Positions 51,441 to 59,745 are shown, counted from the first letter of the stretch. The stretch is 64,000 nt of DNA from an uncultured Bacteroidales bacterium (GCA_946410455.1 CAMKAJ010000003.1:1-64000), one strand, 5' to 3'. Program-made: numbers and translations. Notes: generated by a model from the letters alone, not told the origin.

Positions 51441-52797
51441 GTACGTATATTATTTTGCGTCCGATTCCCTGAAGGGGCGCGCCGCCGGCTCTCCGGAGGC
51501 GGAGCTGGCGCGATACTATATAGTGGCCCGATATAAGGAGTGCGGGCTCAAGCCTTACTTCGGCGGTGATTTTGTGCTGCCGTTCGAGAAAGACGGCAAG
51601 CACTACGCCAACGTGCTGGGTGTAATCGAGGGTAACTCGCTGAAGGACGAATATATAGTGCTGGGCGCCCACTTCGACCATCTGGGTATCAAGAACGGGA
51701 AAGTGTATCCTGGTGCAGACGACAATGCCTCGGGAAGTGCAGCTCTTATTGAGATAGCCCGGGAGCTCTGCGCGCATCGCGAGGACCTTCAGCGGAGTGT
51801 GATTATTGCTGCCTTCGATGCCGAGGAAATCGGTCTTTATGGCTCCAATGCACTTGCCGAATTCCTGGACGCTACGATAGGAATAGACAAGGTAAAGCTC
51901 ATGATGAGCATCGACATGGTGGGCTGGTACGGCAAGAGCGGCCAGCTCCTCATGGACGGAATCGCAACCATAAAAGACGGAGAAAAGCTTGTTGCGACGG
52001 CAGCGCAGAGGCATACGATTACTGTCAAGACCAAGAATTTCGAGAATTCCCTCTTTACGGCCACTGATACTCAAGGATTTGCGAAAAAGCGCGTACCTAC
52101 GCTTGCCGTTACTACAGGCCTTAAGTCGCCTTATCACCAGCCAGGCGACAAGCCGGAGCTCATAGATTACGACGGGCTCGATAAAGTGAGTGGTTTTCTT
52201 GCTGATTTTGCTGTGCTTGCGGCTTCTGATAAGAGTTTTGCCTCCAGCGGCAAGATTGCTCGCAAGCACGAGGGTAAGCGCCCTGTATTTGAGGGAGGAA
52301 TTGTCCTTGGAGCCGGCCTTACAAGCATGCGCTTTGCAGATGCCCGTATGACTACCGATGCCGACAAAGGTTGGAACGCAGGTCTTATGGGGCGGGTTAA
52401 TTTGGGCAAGATTGGTTTTCAGGCCAATGCCCTCTACGAGTTTACCAACAGCTACTTCCCAGATCTTACCGAGGCGCTTGGCAAGGCTCAGAGTTATTCC
52501 CAGCAGTCTATAACTGTTCCGGCTTATGTATTGTTGCAGACCGGTGATTCATCATCTGCAGCCTATGTGGGATTTGGTGGTTATTACCGCTACGCCCTGC
52601 GTAACTCGTTCAGCATCTCCGACCCGGGGTGGGGGATTAACAAGAATCAAGGAGGTCTGGCGGCCGTTTTTGGAGTTCAGGTAGGCCCTGTCCTGGTGGA
52701 GTGGAACTTCCGCTGGCAGCTCAGCAATCTCTTTGTCGATCAAGGCAGGACACGGCTCAATTACGGCAGTATCATAAACCTCGGCTGGGTATTCTGA
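51340..52797 (+). CDS. M28 zinc peptidase fused to a C-terminal outer-membrane barrel
   Basis: 485 residues. The signal peptide is 1-25 (LLLAALLLHEVNAAAQ). The M28 domain (30-295) has the ligand set His111 (GAHFDHLG), Asp128 (GADDNASG), Glu162/163 (DAEEIGLYG), Asp192 (SIDMVG) and His266 (YHQPGD). Residues about 305-485 are unlike M28 and read as a small beta-barrel: GGIVLGAGLTSMRFADA, GFQANALYEFTNSYFPD, YVGFGGYYRYALR and a final INLGWVF with terminal Phe, the outer-membrane insertion signature. The gene starts 101 bp inside rnr and its stop shares one base with the dapF start. The domain reading is good; barrel topology is inference. Confidence 0.85.
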   Translation: MKKTILSILPLLLAALLLHEVNAAAQSRKERLAEYVYYFASDSLKGRAAGSPEAELARYYIVARYKECGLKPYFGGDFVLPFEKDGKHYANVLGVIEGNSLKDEYIVLGAHFDHLGIKNGKVYPGADDNASGSAALIEIARELCAHREDLQRSVIIAAFDAEEIGLYGSNALAEFLDATIGIDKVKLMMSIDMVGWYGKSGQLLMDGIATIKDGEKLVATAAQRHTITVKTKNFENSLFTATDTQGFAKKRVPTLAVTTGLKSPYHQPGDKPELIDYDGLDKVSGFLADFAVLAASDKSFASSGKIARKHEGKRPVFEGGIVLGAGLTSMRFADARMTTDADKGWNAGLMGRVNLGKIGFQANALYEFTNSYFPDLTEALGKAQSYSQQSITVPAYVLLQTGDSSSAAYVGFGGYYRYALRNSFSISDPGWGINKNQGGLAAVFGVQVGPVLVEWNFRWQLSNLFVDQGRTRLNYGSIINLGWVF

Positions 52798-53687
52798 TGC
52801 GCCTGGAATTCACAAAGATGGAGGGGCTCGGCAACGACTATATCTACGTTGATGCCGGGCGCTTTGCTATCGACGATCCATCTGAGCTGGCTGTGCGTTT
52901 AAGCGACAGGCACATTGGCGTGGGGGCCGACGGCCTGGTGCTTATCGGTTCGTCCGTATGTGCCGATTTCTCTATGCGTATGTTTAATGCCGACGGCTCA
53001 GAGGGGAAGATGTGCGGCAATGCTGCCCGCTGTGTGGCTAAATATGTGTACGACAAGGGGTTAACGCGCTCTTTGGAACTTAGTTTAGAGACTCTTTCCG
53101 GAGTTAAACGGCTGTTCCTGCGCCTCGGCGCCGACGGTCTTGTAGAGAGCGTTACTGTAGATATGAGCGGCTTTGAGATTGTGCAGAAGGAGTTGACGCT
53201 CAAGGCTTGCGGCCAGGTTTTTCGCGGTACTCTTGTGGATGTGGGGAATCCGCACTTTGTGGTCTTTTGCGACGATGCCGATTCTGTAGACCTTGCTGCA
53301 GTCGGCCCAGCGATAGAGAATCATCCTCTGTTCCCGGACAGTATTAATGTAGAGTTTGTTTCTGTCTTGCCTGGAGATAGTGCGGGCAAATCTATAAATG
53401 ACGTTAGTTGCGGCATTTCGTCCGGGCATCTCCGTATGCGCGTATGGGAGCGCGGCAGCGGCATCACCCTCGCCTGCGGCACCGGCGCCTGCGCCACAGC
53501 TGCCGCCGCCCTCACCCTCGGCCTCCCCGGAAACATTCCCAACCCCGACATCTCCGGACCCATTCCCTCCGGCATCTCCTACACCATAGTAATGGACGGC
53601 GGCCCCCTCCAAATCTTCTCCAACCACGGCGCCCTCCTCATGACCGGCCCCGCCCGCACCGTTTACAGCGGCAGCATAGCCTTATAA
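52797..53687 (+). CDS. dapF: Diaminopimelate epimerase
   Basis: 296 residues from ATG 52797, which overlaps the M28 stop by one base; a start at 52701 would extend into the M28 gene. It converts LL- to meso-diaminopimelate for lysine and peptidoglycan. The two catalytic cysteines are in MCGNAARC and TLACGTGACATAAA. FTKMEGLGNDYIYVD is the usual N terminus, and GVGADGL and NPHFVVF are conserved. Odd feature: the last third (from about 53450) is markedly C-rich at third codon positions compared with the G/T-rich first two thirds. Function is secure. Confidence 0.97.
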   Translation: MRLEFTKMEGLGNDYIYVDAGRFAIDDPSELAVRLSDRHIGVGADGLVLIGSSVCADFSMRMFNADGSEGKMCGNAARCVAKYVYDKGLTRSLELSLETLSGVKRLFLRLGADGLVESVTVDMSGFEIVQKELTLKACGQVFRGTLVDVGNPHFVVFCDDADSVDLAAVGPAIENHPLFPDSINVEFVSVLPGDSAGKSINDVSCGISSGHLRMRVWERGSGITLACGTGACATAAAALTLGLPGNIPNPDISGPIPSGISYTIVMDGGPLQIFSNHGALLMTGPARTVYSGSIAL

Positions 53688-53806
53688 ATCTTTATAACAC
53701 CTCTCCGGAGCAGGAGGACTGCACTTCAGCCCCCGTGCTTGGCGGAATCACCCTTTACCGTTGCCGGAGGACAGCTGTTTCAGATGCCGTGCTGGATGGA
53801 AGCGCT

Positions 53807-53921
53807 CCTTGCGTTGCCGGAGGTACATTGACCTGTACCTCCGGCAGCATTTTAGGCCGTTTTTGCGCCCGGAGGTCCATCGGGATGTACCTCCGGCAAC
53901 GGTGAAGCGCCGATGTGAACC
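53807..53921 (-). repeat. Family-1 REPIN between dapF and rsgA
   Basis: On the minus strand these 115 bp match 63463-63577 with two mismatches, including about 19 bp of flank outside the palindrome. Internal hairpins are 53816-53845 and 53869-53897. Outer arms are CCGTTGCCGGAGGTACAT and its complement. A degenerate half copy (CCGTTGCCGGAGG) precedes it at 53758. The element ends three bases before the rsgA stop codon. The 236-bp convergent gap holds nothing else. Confidence 0.92.
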
Positions 53922-53923
53922 TT

Positions 53924-54862
53924 TTACCGGAACTTCTTGTCTTCTTCCAGCATTCCGAGGTAGGAGTTGTAACGCTCGGGGCTGATGGTGCCGTCTTGGA
54001 GGGCTTGCTTTACGGCGCAGCCAGGTTCGTGGGTATGAGTGCAGGGCACAAAACGGCAATTGTCCGCTACCCGGAGCATCTCGGGGAAATATTTAGAGAT
54101 TTCTTCCTTCTCCAGGTCTACCAAGCCGAAGCCTCGGAGTCCGGGGGTATCTACAATAAAGCCGCCGCTCTGTAGCGGATACATCTCGTATAAAGAGGTA
54201 GTGTGCTTGCCCTGAAGGTGTGCGGTACTTATAAGCCCTATCTTGGGATCAAGAGAAGGATCTAATGCCTTGATAATAGATGATTTGCCAACCCCTGACT
54301 CGCCGCTCACAAGGCTTGTGCGGCCACAGCACAGCCCTCGCAATTCTTCTATTCCCTCGCCGGTAAGAGCGGAGCACTCAAGGACCTTGTACCCGGCCCC
54401 GCGATAAATCCGGCAGAAATCGGCCACTTGGTCCGGCGCAAGCTCACGGTACAAATCTACTTTATTAAGCACGATAACTGCCTGAACTCCATATACTTCG
54501 CAGGTCACCAAGAGCCTGTCCAGGAAAGGCAGCTTAATCTCCGGGAAATACAGCGACACAACCAGCAGGGCCTGGTCAAGATTGGCAGCTATCACATGAG
54601 ACTGGCGCGACAGATTGGTGCTCCTTCGAATCACATAATTGCTGCGTGGCAGTACTTCTTTGATTACAGCCGGATGCAGAGAGTCTGCGGCAGGCCCTTC
54701 AAGTTCATACAGAACTTTATCTCCCACGGCCACAGGATTTGTGGCTCCGGAGCGTTCCAGGCGCACCTTGCCGCGAAGCACCGCCGGGAATGGCTCCCAT
54801 CGGGGCAGCTCGCTTAGCAAAAAGTGGCTGCCGGCATTCTTGACGACGGTGGCCTCTCTCAT
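53924..54862 (-). CDS. rsgA: Ribosome small-subunit GTPase RsgA
   Basis: 312 residues. RsgA is a circularly permuted GTPase that checks late 30S maturation. The N-terminal OB domain (GKVRLERSGATNPVAVGDKVLYE) is followed by permuted G motifs: VIVLNKVDLY (G4), LECSALTGEGIEEL (G5), then GESGVGKSSII (G1) and DTPGLRGFGL (G3). The C-terminal zinc region has CRFVPCTHTHEPGCAVKQAL with the Cys/His ligands. It overlaps the polyprenyl synthase gene by 4 bp and is cotranscribed with it. Confidence 0.97.
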   Translation of the reverse strand: MREATVVKNAGSHFLLSELPRWEPFPAVLRGKVRLERSGATNPVAVGDKVLYELEGPAADSLHPAVIKEVLPRSNYVIRRSTNLSRQSHVIAANLDQALLVVSLYFPEIKLPFLDRLLVTCEVYGVQAVIVLNKVDLYRELAPDQVADFCRIYRGAGYKVLECSALTGEGIEELRGLCCGRTSLVSGESGVGKSSIIKALDPSLDPKIGLISTAHLQGKHTTSLYEMYPLQSGGFIVDTPGLRGFGLVDLEKEEISKYFPEMLRVADNCRFVPCTHTHEPGCAVKQALQDGTISPERYNSYLGMLEEDKKFR

Positions 54863-55806
54863 TTTGCGCGACCTATCAAGCTGTCTGCAAAAACTTTAAG
54901 CGGAGCCACATCAAAAGACAGTCCCTCAACAGCCTCCATGGCGCGCTCGGAATACCTCAGAATCTCTGCCCGGGCGTCTTCTGCAACTCCGAGACCGTCA
55001 TATAAACTCTTGACCTTCAGAATCTTGGCCTTTGCCGAAGCATCGTCAGTACAATCCTGGCAAAAAGTTTTAAGGAAATCCTCGCGGTTATCTGTCTTCT
55101 CAAGCGCATGCACGGTGAGCCAGCTCTTCTTTCTGTTGATGATATCTCCTCCAATAGGCTTGCCGAACACTTTTTCGTCACCGTAAGCGTCCAGATAGTC
55201 GTCGGCAATCTGGAACGCCATGCCAAGTTCGTAGCCGTATCGATAGAGCGCCTCACATTCCGCCTCCGGTGCACCGGCAGCTATGGCCCCCATCTTGGCA
55301 GAGCATGCCAGCAGTACGGCCGTCTTGAGGCCTATCATCTTGGCGTAATCGTCCATGGTAATAATATCCAAATGCTCAAAGTCCATATCGAACTGCTGCC
55401 CCTCGCAAACTTCCTCTGCGGTACGCGAGAAAAGCTCCAGCACTTCTGCCCGGCAGTGCGCAGGAGCCTTGCAGATGCGCTTATATGCCTCTATCAGCAT
55501 CACATCTCCGCTCAGAATCGCAGTTTCCTCGTTCCACTTCTTCCAAACCGTTTCAACTCCACGGCGCAGCGGAGAACGGTCCATTATGTCGTCGTGGATG
55601 AGAGTGAAAGTATGAAAAACCTCAAGGCCGGCGGCCAATTCAAGCACCTCAGGCGGGAAATCGCTGCCCCGATACAGGGCGTAGGTGCTCAGGCACAGGC
55701 GGGGACGTATCCTTTTGCCCCCGATAGCAATCATGTAGCGCAGCGGGTCGTACAGACCTTCCGGACTCTCCGGGAAACGAATGTCGATTGTTTTTTCGTT
55801 GAACAT
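54859..55806 (-). CDS. Trans-polyprenyl diphosphate synthase
   Basis: 315 residues, cytoplasmic. It condenses isopentenyl diphosphate with allylic diphosphates to make the isoprenoid chains of quinones or carriers. The first Asp-rich motif is HDDIMDRSPLRRG, the second is QIADDYLDAYGD, and GGKRIRPRLC near the N terminus is the IPP site. The chain-length region before the first motif (LEVFHTFTLIH) has bulky aromatics, as in geranylgeranyl or farnesyl synthases; product length cannot be fixed. It overlaps rsgA by 4 bp. A -7 box 5 nt upstream predicts a leaderless transcript. Confidence 0.93.
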   Translation of the reverse strand: MFNEKTIDIRFPESPEGLYDPLRYMIAIGGKRIRPRLCLSTYALYRGSDFPPEVLELAAGLEVFHTFTLIHDDIMDRSPLRRGVETVWKKWNEETAILSGDVMLIEAYKRICKAPAHCRAEVLELFSRTAEEVCEGQQFDMDFEHLDIITMDDYAKMIGLKTAVLLACSAKMGAIAAGAPEAECEALYRYGYELGMAFQIADDYLDAYGDEKVFGKPIGGDIINRKKSWLTVHALEKTDNREDFLKTFCQDCTDDASAKAKILKVKSLYDGLGVAEDARAEILRYSERAMEAVEGLSFDVAPLKVFADSLIGRAK

Positions 55807-55811
55807 AAACG

Positions 55812-55841
55812 CAAAGATAAGAATTAAAATAGATATATTTG
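55812..55841. promoter_or_regulatory. Divergent pair of -7 boxes, each 4-5 nt from a start codon
   Basis: The minus-strand TATCTTTG (55812-55819) lies five nt before the polyprenyl synthase ATG (55806). The plus-strand TATATTTG (55834-55841) lies four nt before the rdgB ATG (55846). The whole divergent promoter region between the two start codons is 39 bp. Both transcripts should be leaderless or nearly so. Confidence 0.75.
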
Positions 55842-55845
55842 TAGG

Positions 55846-56472
55846 ATGAAACTTGTATTCGCAACCGGCAACAAAGGCAAGCTGCGCGAGGCCCAGGAAA
55901 TACTCGGACCCGGTTTTGAGTTGCTTACTCCCGCAGATCTGGGCATCACCGATGAGCTCCCGGAGACTGCGTTCGATATCAAAGACAATTCAATACAGAA
56001 GGCAGAAGCGCTCTACTCTATCTGCCGGGTAGATTGTTTTGCCGACGATACCGGCCTGGAGGTGGATGCTCTGGGAGGTGCTCCAGGGGCACATGCGGCG
56101 CGGTTTGCTGTAGATATCGCCCGGCGCGACGGGCTCCAGTTGCCGCCGGACCACGATTTCTCTGCCAACATCGACGCCCTCCTTCGAGAGCTCCAAAAGC
56201 ATCCAGGAGAACCTCGCACCGCGCGCTTCCGCAGCGTTGTAACTCTGATAATTGGAGGCAGCATGCAATTCTTTGAGGGCGTTATGGAAGGGCAGATAGC
56301 CACCGCCCGCAGCGGAAGCGGAGGCTTTGGTTACGATCCGGTTTTTATCGCCGACGAACACCCGGAATGCAGCGTGGCCGAGCTTCCGGACGAAGAAAAA
56401 AACCGTATTTCCCATAGGGGCAAGGCCTTGCGCGCAATGGCACTGTGGTTGCAAGAAAACGGACACGAATAA
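55846..56472 (+). CDS. rdgB: XTP/dITP diphosphatase (RdgB/HAM1)
   Basis: 208 residues. It hydrolyses ITP, dITP and XTP to monophosphates, keeping deaminated purines out of nucleic acids. The start LVFATGNKGKLREAQEIL contains the SxxxGKxxE-like substrate motif. FADDTGLEVDALGGAPGAHAARFA and the C-terminal GSGGFGYDPVF...ISHRGKALRAM are the family signatures. The length is normal. It is divergently transcribed from the polyprenyl synthase gene; the S41 protease gene follows after a 2-bp gap (or 11 bp if its start is 56484). Confidence 0.97.
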   Translation: MKLVFATGNKGKLREAQEILGPGFELLTPADLGITDELPETAFDIKDNSIQKAEALYSICRVDCFADDTGLEVDALGGAPGAHAARFAVDIARRDGLQLPPDHDFSANIDALLRELQKHPGEPRTARFRSVVTLIIGGSMQFFEGVMEGQIATARSGSGGFGYDPVFIADEHPECSVAELPDEEKNRISHRGKALRAMALWLQENGHE

Positions 56473-56474
56473 AG

Positions 56475-58109
56475 ATGAACTGTATGAAAAAGATTATATT
56501 TTCGCTGGCGTTGGTTGCTTTGTGCGTAGGAGCAGGCGCCCAGTCCAGGAGCTTCAAGCTAGGCAAGTGGACAGAGATTCATAATTCCATCCTCAAGGAG
56601 CTCAACCGTTCTTACGTAGACTCCCTTCCGCTCGACCGCATCGAGAGAGCCGGCGTAGATGCCATGCTCTCCAACCTGGACCCTTACACGGTATACATCC
56701 CGGAAGAGGAGAACGAAGACCTTAAGATGATGATTAACAAGTCTTATGGCGGTATCGGTGCAATTATTTACAAACCCGACCGTCAGGGCAACGTAATCAT
56801 CAACGAGCCTTATAAAGACTCTCCCGCATGGAAGAACGGCCTGCGCTGCGGCGACGAGATTCTTACCATCGACGGCCAGAGCGTGGTGGGGCTTACCAGC
56901 GCTGAGTGTAGCGAGAAGATGCGCGGCACCCCCGGCACCAAGGTGCTCTTCAAGGTGAAGAAGGTATATACCGGAGAGCTCAAAGAGATACGCATCACGC
57001 GCCAGAATATCCATCTCCCTGATATTGAGTACTATGGCTACGTAGCCCCTCATACCGGCTACATTTATCAAACCGGGTTCACAGAGGGAGTGGGAGAACA
57101 GATGCGCGCTGCTATCAAGGACCTCCGTACCCGTGGGCAGCTGGATACGCTGGTGCTCGACCTCCGAGGCAATGGCGGCGGACTGATGTCTGAGGCCACC
57201 GAAGTTGTATCTATCTTCGTTCCCAAAGGCTCCCTGGTAGTAACCGCGAAGGGCAGGGCTGAGGGCTCCGGCTACAGCAGCGTCACCACTAAAGCGCCGT
57301 TGGATACAGAGATTCCGCTTATCGTGCTGGTAGATTCCGGCTCGGCGTCGGCATCCGAAATCGTCTCCGGAGCACTTCAAGATATGGACCGTGCGATTGT
57401 GATTGGCACCCGCACCTTCGGCAAGGGTCTTGTGCAGAGCATACGCCCGCTGCCTTACGGAGGGCAGATGAAGCTCACCACGGCCAAGTATTATACCCCC
57501 AGCGGCCGCTGCGTGCAGGCCATCGACTACTCGCACCGCAACGAGGACGGCTCCGTGGGGCACATCCCCGATTCACTCACGCATGAGTTCAAGACCGCGA
57601 TGGGCCGTACGGTGCGCGACGGCGGCGGCATTACTCCAGACATCGAGGTTAAGCCGCGCGAATACAGCCGCCTTACCTATTCGCTGGTAATGAACGGTGT
57701 CGTGGAGCAGTACGCCTTGGAATATGTGAAGGCGCACCGCAGTATCGTCCCCACCGAGGAGTTCTTCCTCAGCGATGCCGAGTACGATGAATTCATAGAG
57801 TTCGCCAAGGGAAAGGAGTTCGACTATCGTTCCAGCGCCCGAACCTACTTCGACTATGTGCGCAAGGAACTGCGCCGTGACGGTCTGGAGGAGACCATGA
57901 AGGCCGAGCTGGATGCTCTGGAGAAGGCCTTGAATATGGAGAAGGAGGAATTCTTGAGGCTGATGAAGCCGGAGATCGTGCCCTTCATCGAAGAAGAGAT
58001 AGTCGTGCGTTACTACTTCCAGCCGGACGGCATAAAGCTCCGCGTTCGCTACGACGAGCAGCTTCGCCAGGCTCTCCGTAAAGCTAAAGAATTTAAGTTC
58101 TCAGAATAA
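56475..58109 (+). CDS. S41 C-terminal processing peptidase (CtpA-like)
   Basis: 544 residues from ATG 56475 (ATG 56484 is equally possible). The signal peptide is near 4-22 (LVALCVGAGAQ). A leading region (SYVDSLPLDRIERAGVDAMLSNLDPYTVYI) precedes the PDZ domain (IGAIIYKPDRQGNVIINEPYKDSPAWKNGLRCGDEIL, about 95-170). The protease core has LRGNGGG, the catalytic Ser in VDSGSASASEIVSGAL, and the Lys in GTRTFGKGLVQ. The family cleaves C termini of periplasmic proteins. It overlaps the U32 gene by one base (TAATG), indicating cotranscription. Confidence 0.95.
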   Translation: MNCMKKIIFSLALVALCVGAGAQSRSFKLGKWTEIHNSILKELNRSYVDSLPLDRIERAGVDAMLSNLDPYTVYIPEEENEDLKMMINKSYGGIGAIIYKPDRQGNVIINEPYKDSPAWKNGLRCGDEILTIDGQSVVGLTSAECSEKMRGTPGTKVLFKVKKVYTGELKEIRITRQNIHLPDIEYYGYVAPHTGYIYQTGFTEGVGEQMRAAIKDLRTRGQLDTLVLDLRGNGGGLMSEATEVVSIFVPKGSLVVTAKGRAEGSGYSSVTTKAPLDTEIPLIVLVDSGSASASEIVSGALQDMDRAIVIGTRTFGKGLVQSIRPLPYGGQMKLTTAKYYTPSGRCVQAIDYSHRNEDGSVGHIPDSLTHEFKTAMGRTVRDGGGITPDIEVKPREYSRLTYSLVMNGVVEQYALEYVKAHRSIVPTEEFFLSDAEYDEFIEFAKGKEFDYRSSARTYFDYVRKELRRDGLEETMKAELDALEKALNMEKEEFLRLMKPEIVPFIEEEIVVRYYFQPDGIKLRVRYDEQLRQALRKAKEFKFSE

Positions 58110-59455
58110 TGATATCATTTGACCACCGGAGTAAGGAGCGAAGCGACGCAGGGGGTTTCGGGGGAAACGCCCCCCGTCCCCTGGGGGTGCAGGGGGATAA
58201 TTGGGAGACAGAATCTCTTGAGATTATGTCTCCTGCGGGTAACTTCGAGTGCCTGCAAGCGGCCATACAGGGAGGAGCGGATGCCGTTTACTTTGGCGTA
58301 GGGCGCCTTAATATGCGCTCCCACAGCGCAAACAATTTTGCTCCGGAAGACCTACAGGAGGTTGTACGAATCTGCCACTCGGCAGGGGTGCGAGCCTATC
58401 TGACACTTAATATAGTGCTGTATCCCGAAGATTTGCAGCCGATGCGGGAGGCTCTGGAGGCAGCTCGCGACGCCGGAGTGGATGCAGTGATTGCCTCTGA
58501 TATTGCCGCAATTGAATATGCCCGCAGCTTAGGGCTGGAGGTGCATATTTCCACTCAGCTTAATATCTCCAACATTGAAGCTCTGCGCTTCTACGCACGT
58601 TGGGCAGATGTTGTGGTCCTGGCCAGGGAGCTCAACATGGAGCAGGTCAAGCAGATAAGCCACGAGATTGAGAGTGAAGGGATTTGCGGCCCGTCCAGGA
58701 AACCTGTGCGCATAGAAATGTTTGCCCATGGAGCATTGTGCATGGCTGTAAGCGGCAAGTGTTACCTGAGCCTGCATGCTTACGGAGCCTCTGCTAACCG
58801 TGGTGCCTGTATGCAAATCTGCCGGCGGGGCTACGAAGTCCGCGACCTTGAAACCGGTTATACGCTGGATGTGGATAACAAGTACATCATGTCTCCTAAA
58901 GACCTGTGTACCATTGAGTTCCTCGACCTCATGGTAGAAAGCGGCGTGAGGGTGTTCAAAATCGAGGGCCGGGCCCGCAGCGCAGAATACGTGAGACGCT
59001 GCACAGAGTGTTACCGCAAGGCCGCCGATGCAATCTGCAACGGCACATATACTCCGGAGCTTGCCGCAGAGCTTAAGACATCTCTAGCCGAGGTATTCAA
59101 TCGGGGGTTCTGGGATGGTTATTATCAAGGAGCGCAGCTCGGCCAGTGGAGCTCCGTTTACGGCTCCCAGGCCACCAGGCGCAAAGTTTACTGCGGCAAA
59201 GTGAGCAATTGGTTCGACCGTATAAACGTAGCCGAGATTTCTGTTGAGGCTACACCCTTAAGTGTAGGCGACGAAATTATGATTATCGGAGCTACAAGCG
59301 GAGTTACCGAGTTGACAGTGAGTGATATGCGTGTCAATCTCACACCCTGCTCACGCGCAGAAAAAGGGGAACGCTGCTCGGTAGCAATTCCCCCTGCTCC
59401 CGGCGCAGAACACGTCCGCCGTGGCGACAAGGTCTTTCTTTGGGTAGAAAATTAG
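58109..59455 (+). CDS. Peptidase U32-family protein with N-terminal insertion
   Basis: 448 residues as annotated from ATG 58109, which overlaps the S41 stop. The U32 core begins at about residue 37 (LEIMSPAGNFECLQAAIQGGADAVYFGV) and has MFAHGALCMAVSGKCYLSLHAYGASANRGACMQICRR, the cysteine-rich region of the family, and VFKIEGRARSAEYV. Such proteins (TrhP/RlhA/UbiU-like) include tRNA and rRNA hydroxylation factors that use prephenate or iron-sulfur chemistry; the family label 'peptidase' is historic. Residues 5-36 (SKERSDAGGFGGNAP) come from a G-rich hairpin-containing stretch (58140-58200) and are absent from typical members; the start at 58226 would remove them but would cut into the conserved core. 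Confidence 0.85.
   Translation: MISFDHRSKERSDAGGFGGNAPRPLGVQGDNWETESLEIMSPAGNFECLQAAIQGGADAVYFGVGRLNMRSHSANNFAPEDLQEVVRICHSAGVRAYLTLNIVLYPEDLQPMREALEAARDAGVDAVIASDIAAIEYARSLGLEVHISTQLNISNIEALRFYARWADVVVLARELNMEQVKQISHEIESEGICGPSRKPVRIEMFAHGALCMAVSGKCYLSLHAYGASANRGACMQICRRGYEVRDLETGYTLDVDNKYIMSPKDLCTIEFLDLMVESGVRVFKIEGRARSAEYVRRCTECYRKAADAICNGTYTPELAAELKTSLAEVFNRGFWDGYYQGAQLGQWSSVYGSQATRRKVYCGKVSNWFDRINVAEISVEATPLSVGDEIMIIGATSGVTELTVSDMRVNLTPCSRAEKGERCSVAIPPAPGAEHVRRGDKVFLWVEN
58140..58200 (+). repeat. G-run/hairpin insert encoding an atypical U32 N terminus
   Basis: Four runs of five G residues, at about 58151, 58159, 58183 and 58190, are interleaved with AAAC/GTTT and CCCC pairing partners. 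It can fold as a hairpin (GGGGGTTTC...AAACGCCCCC) and could form a G-quadruplex on this strand. It lies within the first 32 codons of the U32 gene and looks like a repeat insertion. Confidence 0.5.
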
Positions 59456-59464
59456 CCTCCCCTA

Positions 59465-59556
59465 CCGTTGCCGGAGGTACATTACGGTGGACCTCCGGGC
59501 GCAAAATCGGCCCGAAATGCTGCCGGAGGTACAGTCCAATGTACCTCCGGCAACGG
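59465..59556 (+). repeat. Family-1 REPIN between the U32 gene and microprotein 3
   Basis: 92 bp running CCGTTGCCGGAGGTACAT to ATGTACCTCCGGCAACGG, with two internal hairpins and the spacer GCGCAAAATCGGCCCGAAATG. It differs from the 63482-63572 copy at about seven positions, mostly loops and spacer. It lies 10 bp after the U32 stop; about 190 bp of T/G-mixed sequence follows with nothing else recognised except a GGCTGAAGTGAAAGCTTCCG segment shared with the right flank of the 63.5-kb copy. Confidence 0.9.
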
Positions 59557-59733
59557 GGAGGGGGGCGCCTTACACGTAGGCTGAAGTGAAAGCTTCCGTA
59601 GACGGGTAGGATTGTTTTTATCCTCTGCGGCTACGACCGTTTCGGCCTGCAATGAAGGTAATCAGATTGCTTGACAGATTGGGAAGGAATTATCCTCTGC
59701 AAATAGATTTCTCTGCTGAGAAATACTTTTTAC

Positions 59734-59741
59734 TATATTTG
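59734..59741 (+). promoter_or_regulatory. -7 box TATATTTG, four nt before microprotein 3
   Basis: The consensus box is followed by four bases and ATG 59746, the same spacing as at rdgB and guaA. Confidence 0.65.
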
Positions 59742-59745
59742 CGTT

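Noticed and set aside
52701..52796. Longer dapF start
   Set aside because: The extension overlaps the M28 gene and is not conserved in character; the core begins at RLEFTKMEGLGNDY from ATG 52797.
45165..52797. Type IX secretion C-terminal sorting domains on the large exported proteins
   Set aside because: No conserved T9SS terminal motif was seen; most exported proteins here carry lipoboxes or barrel ends instead.
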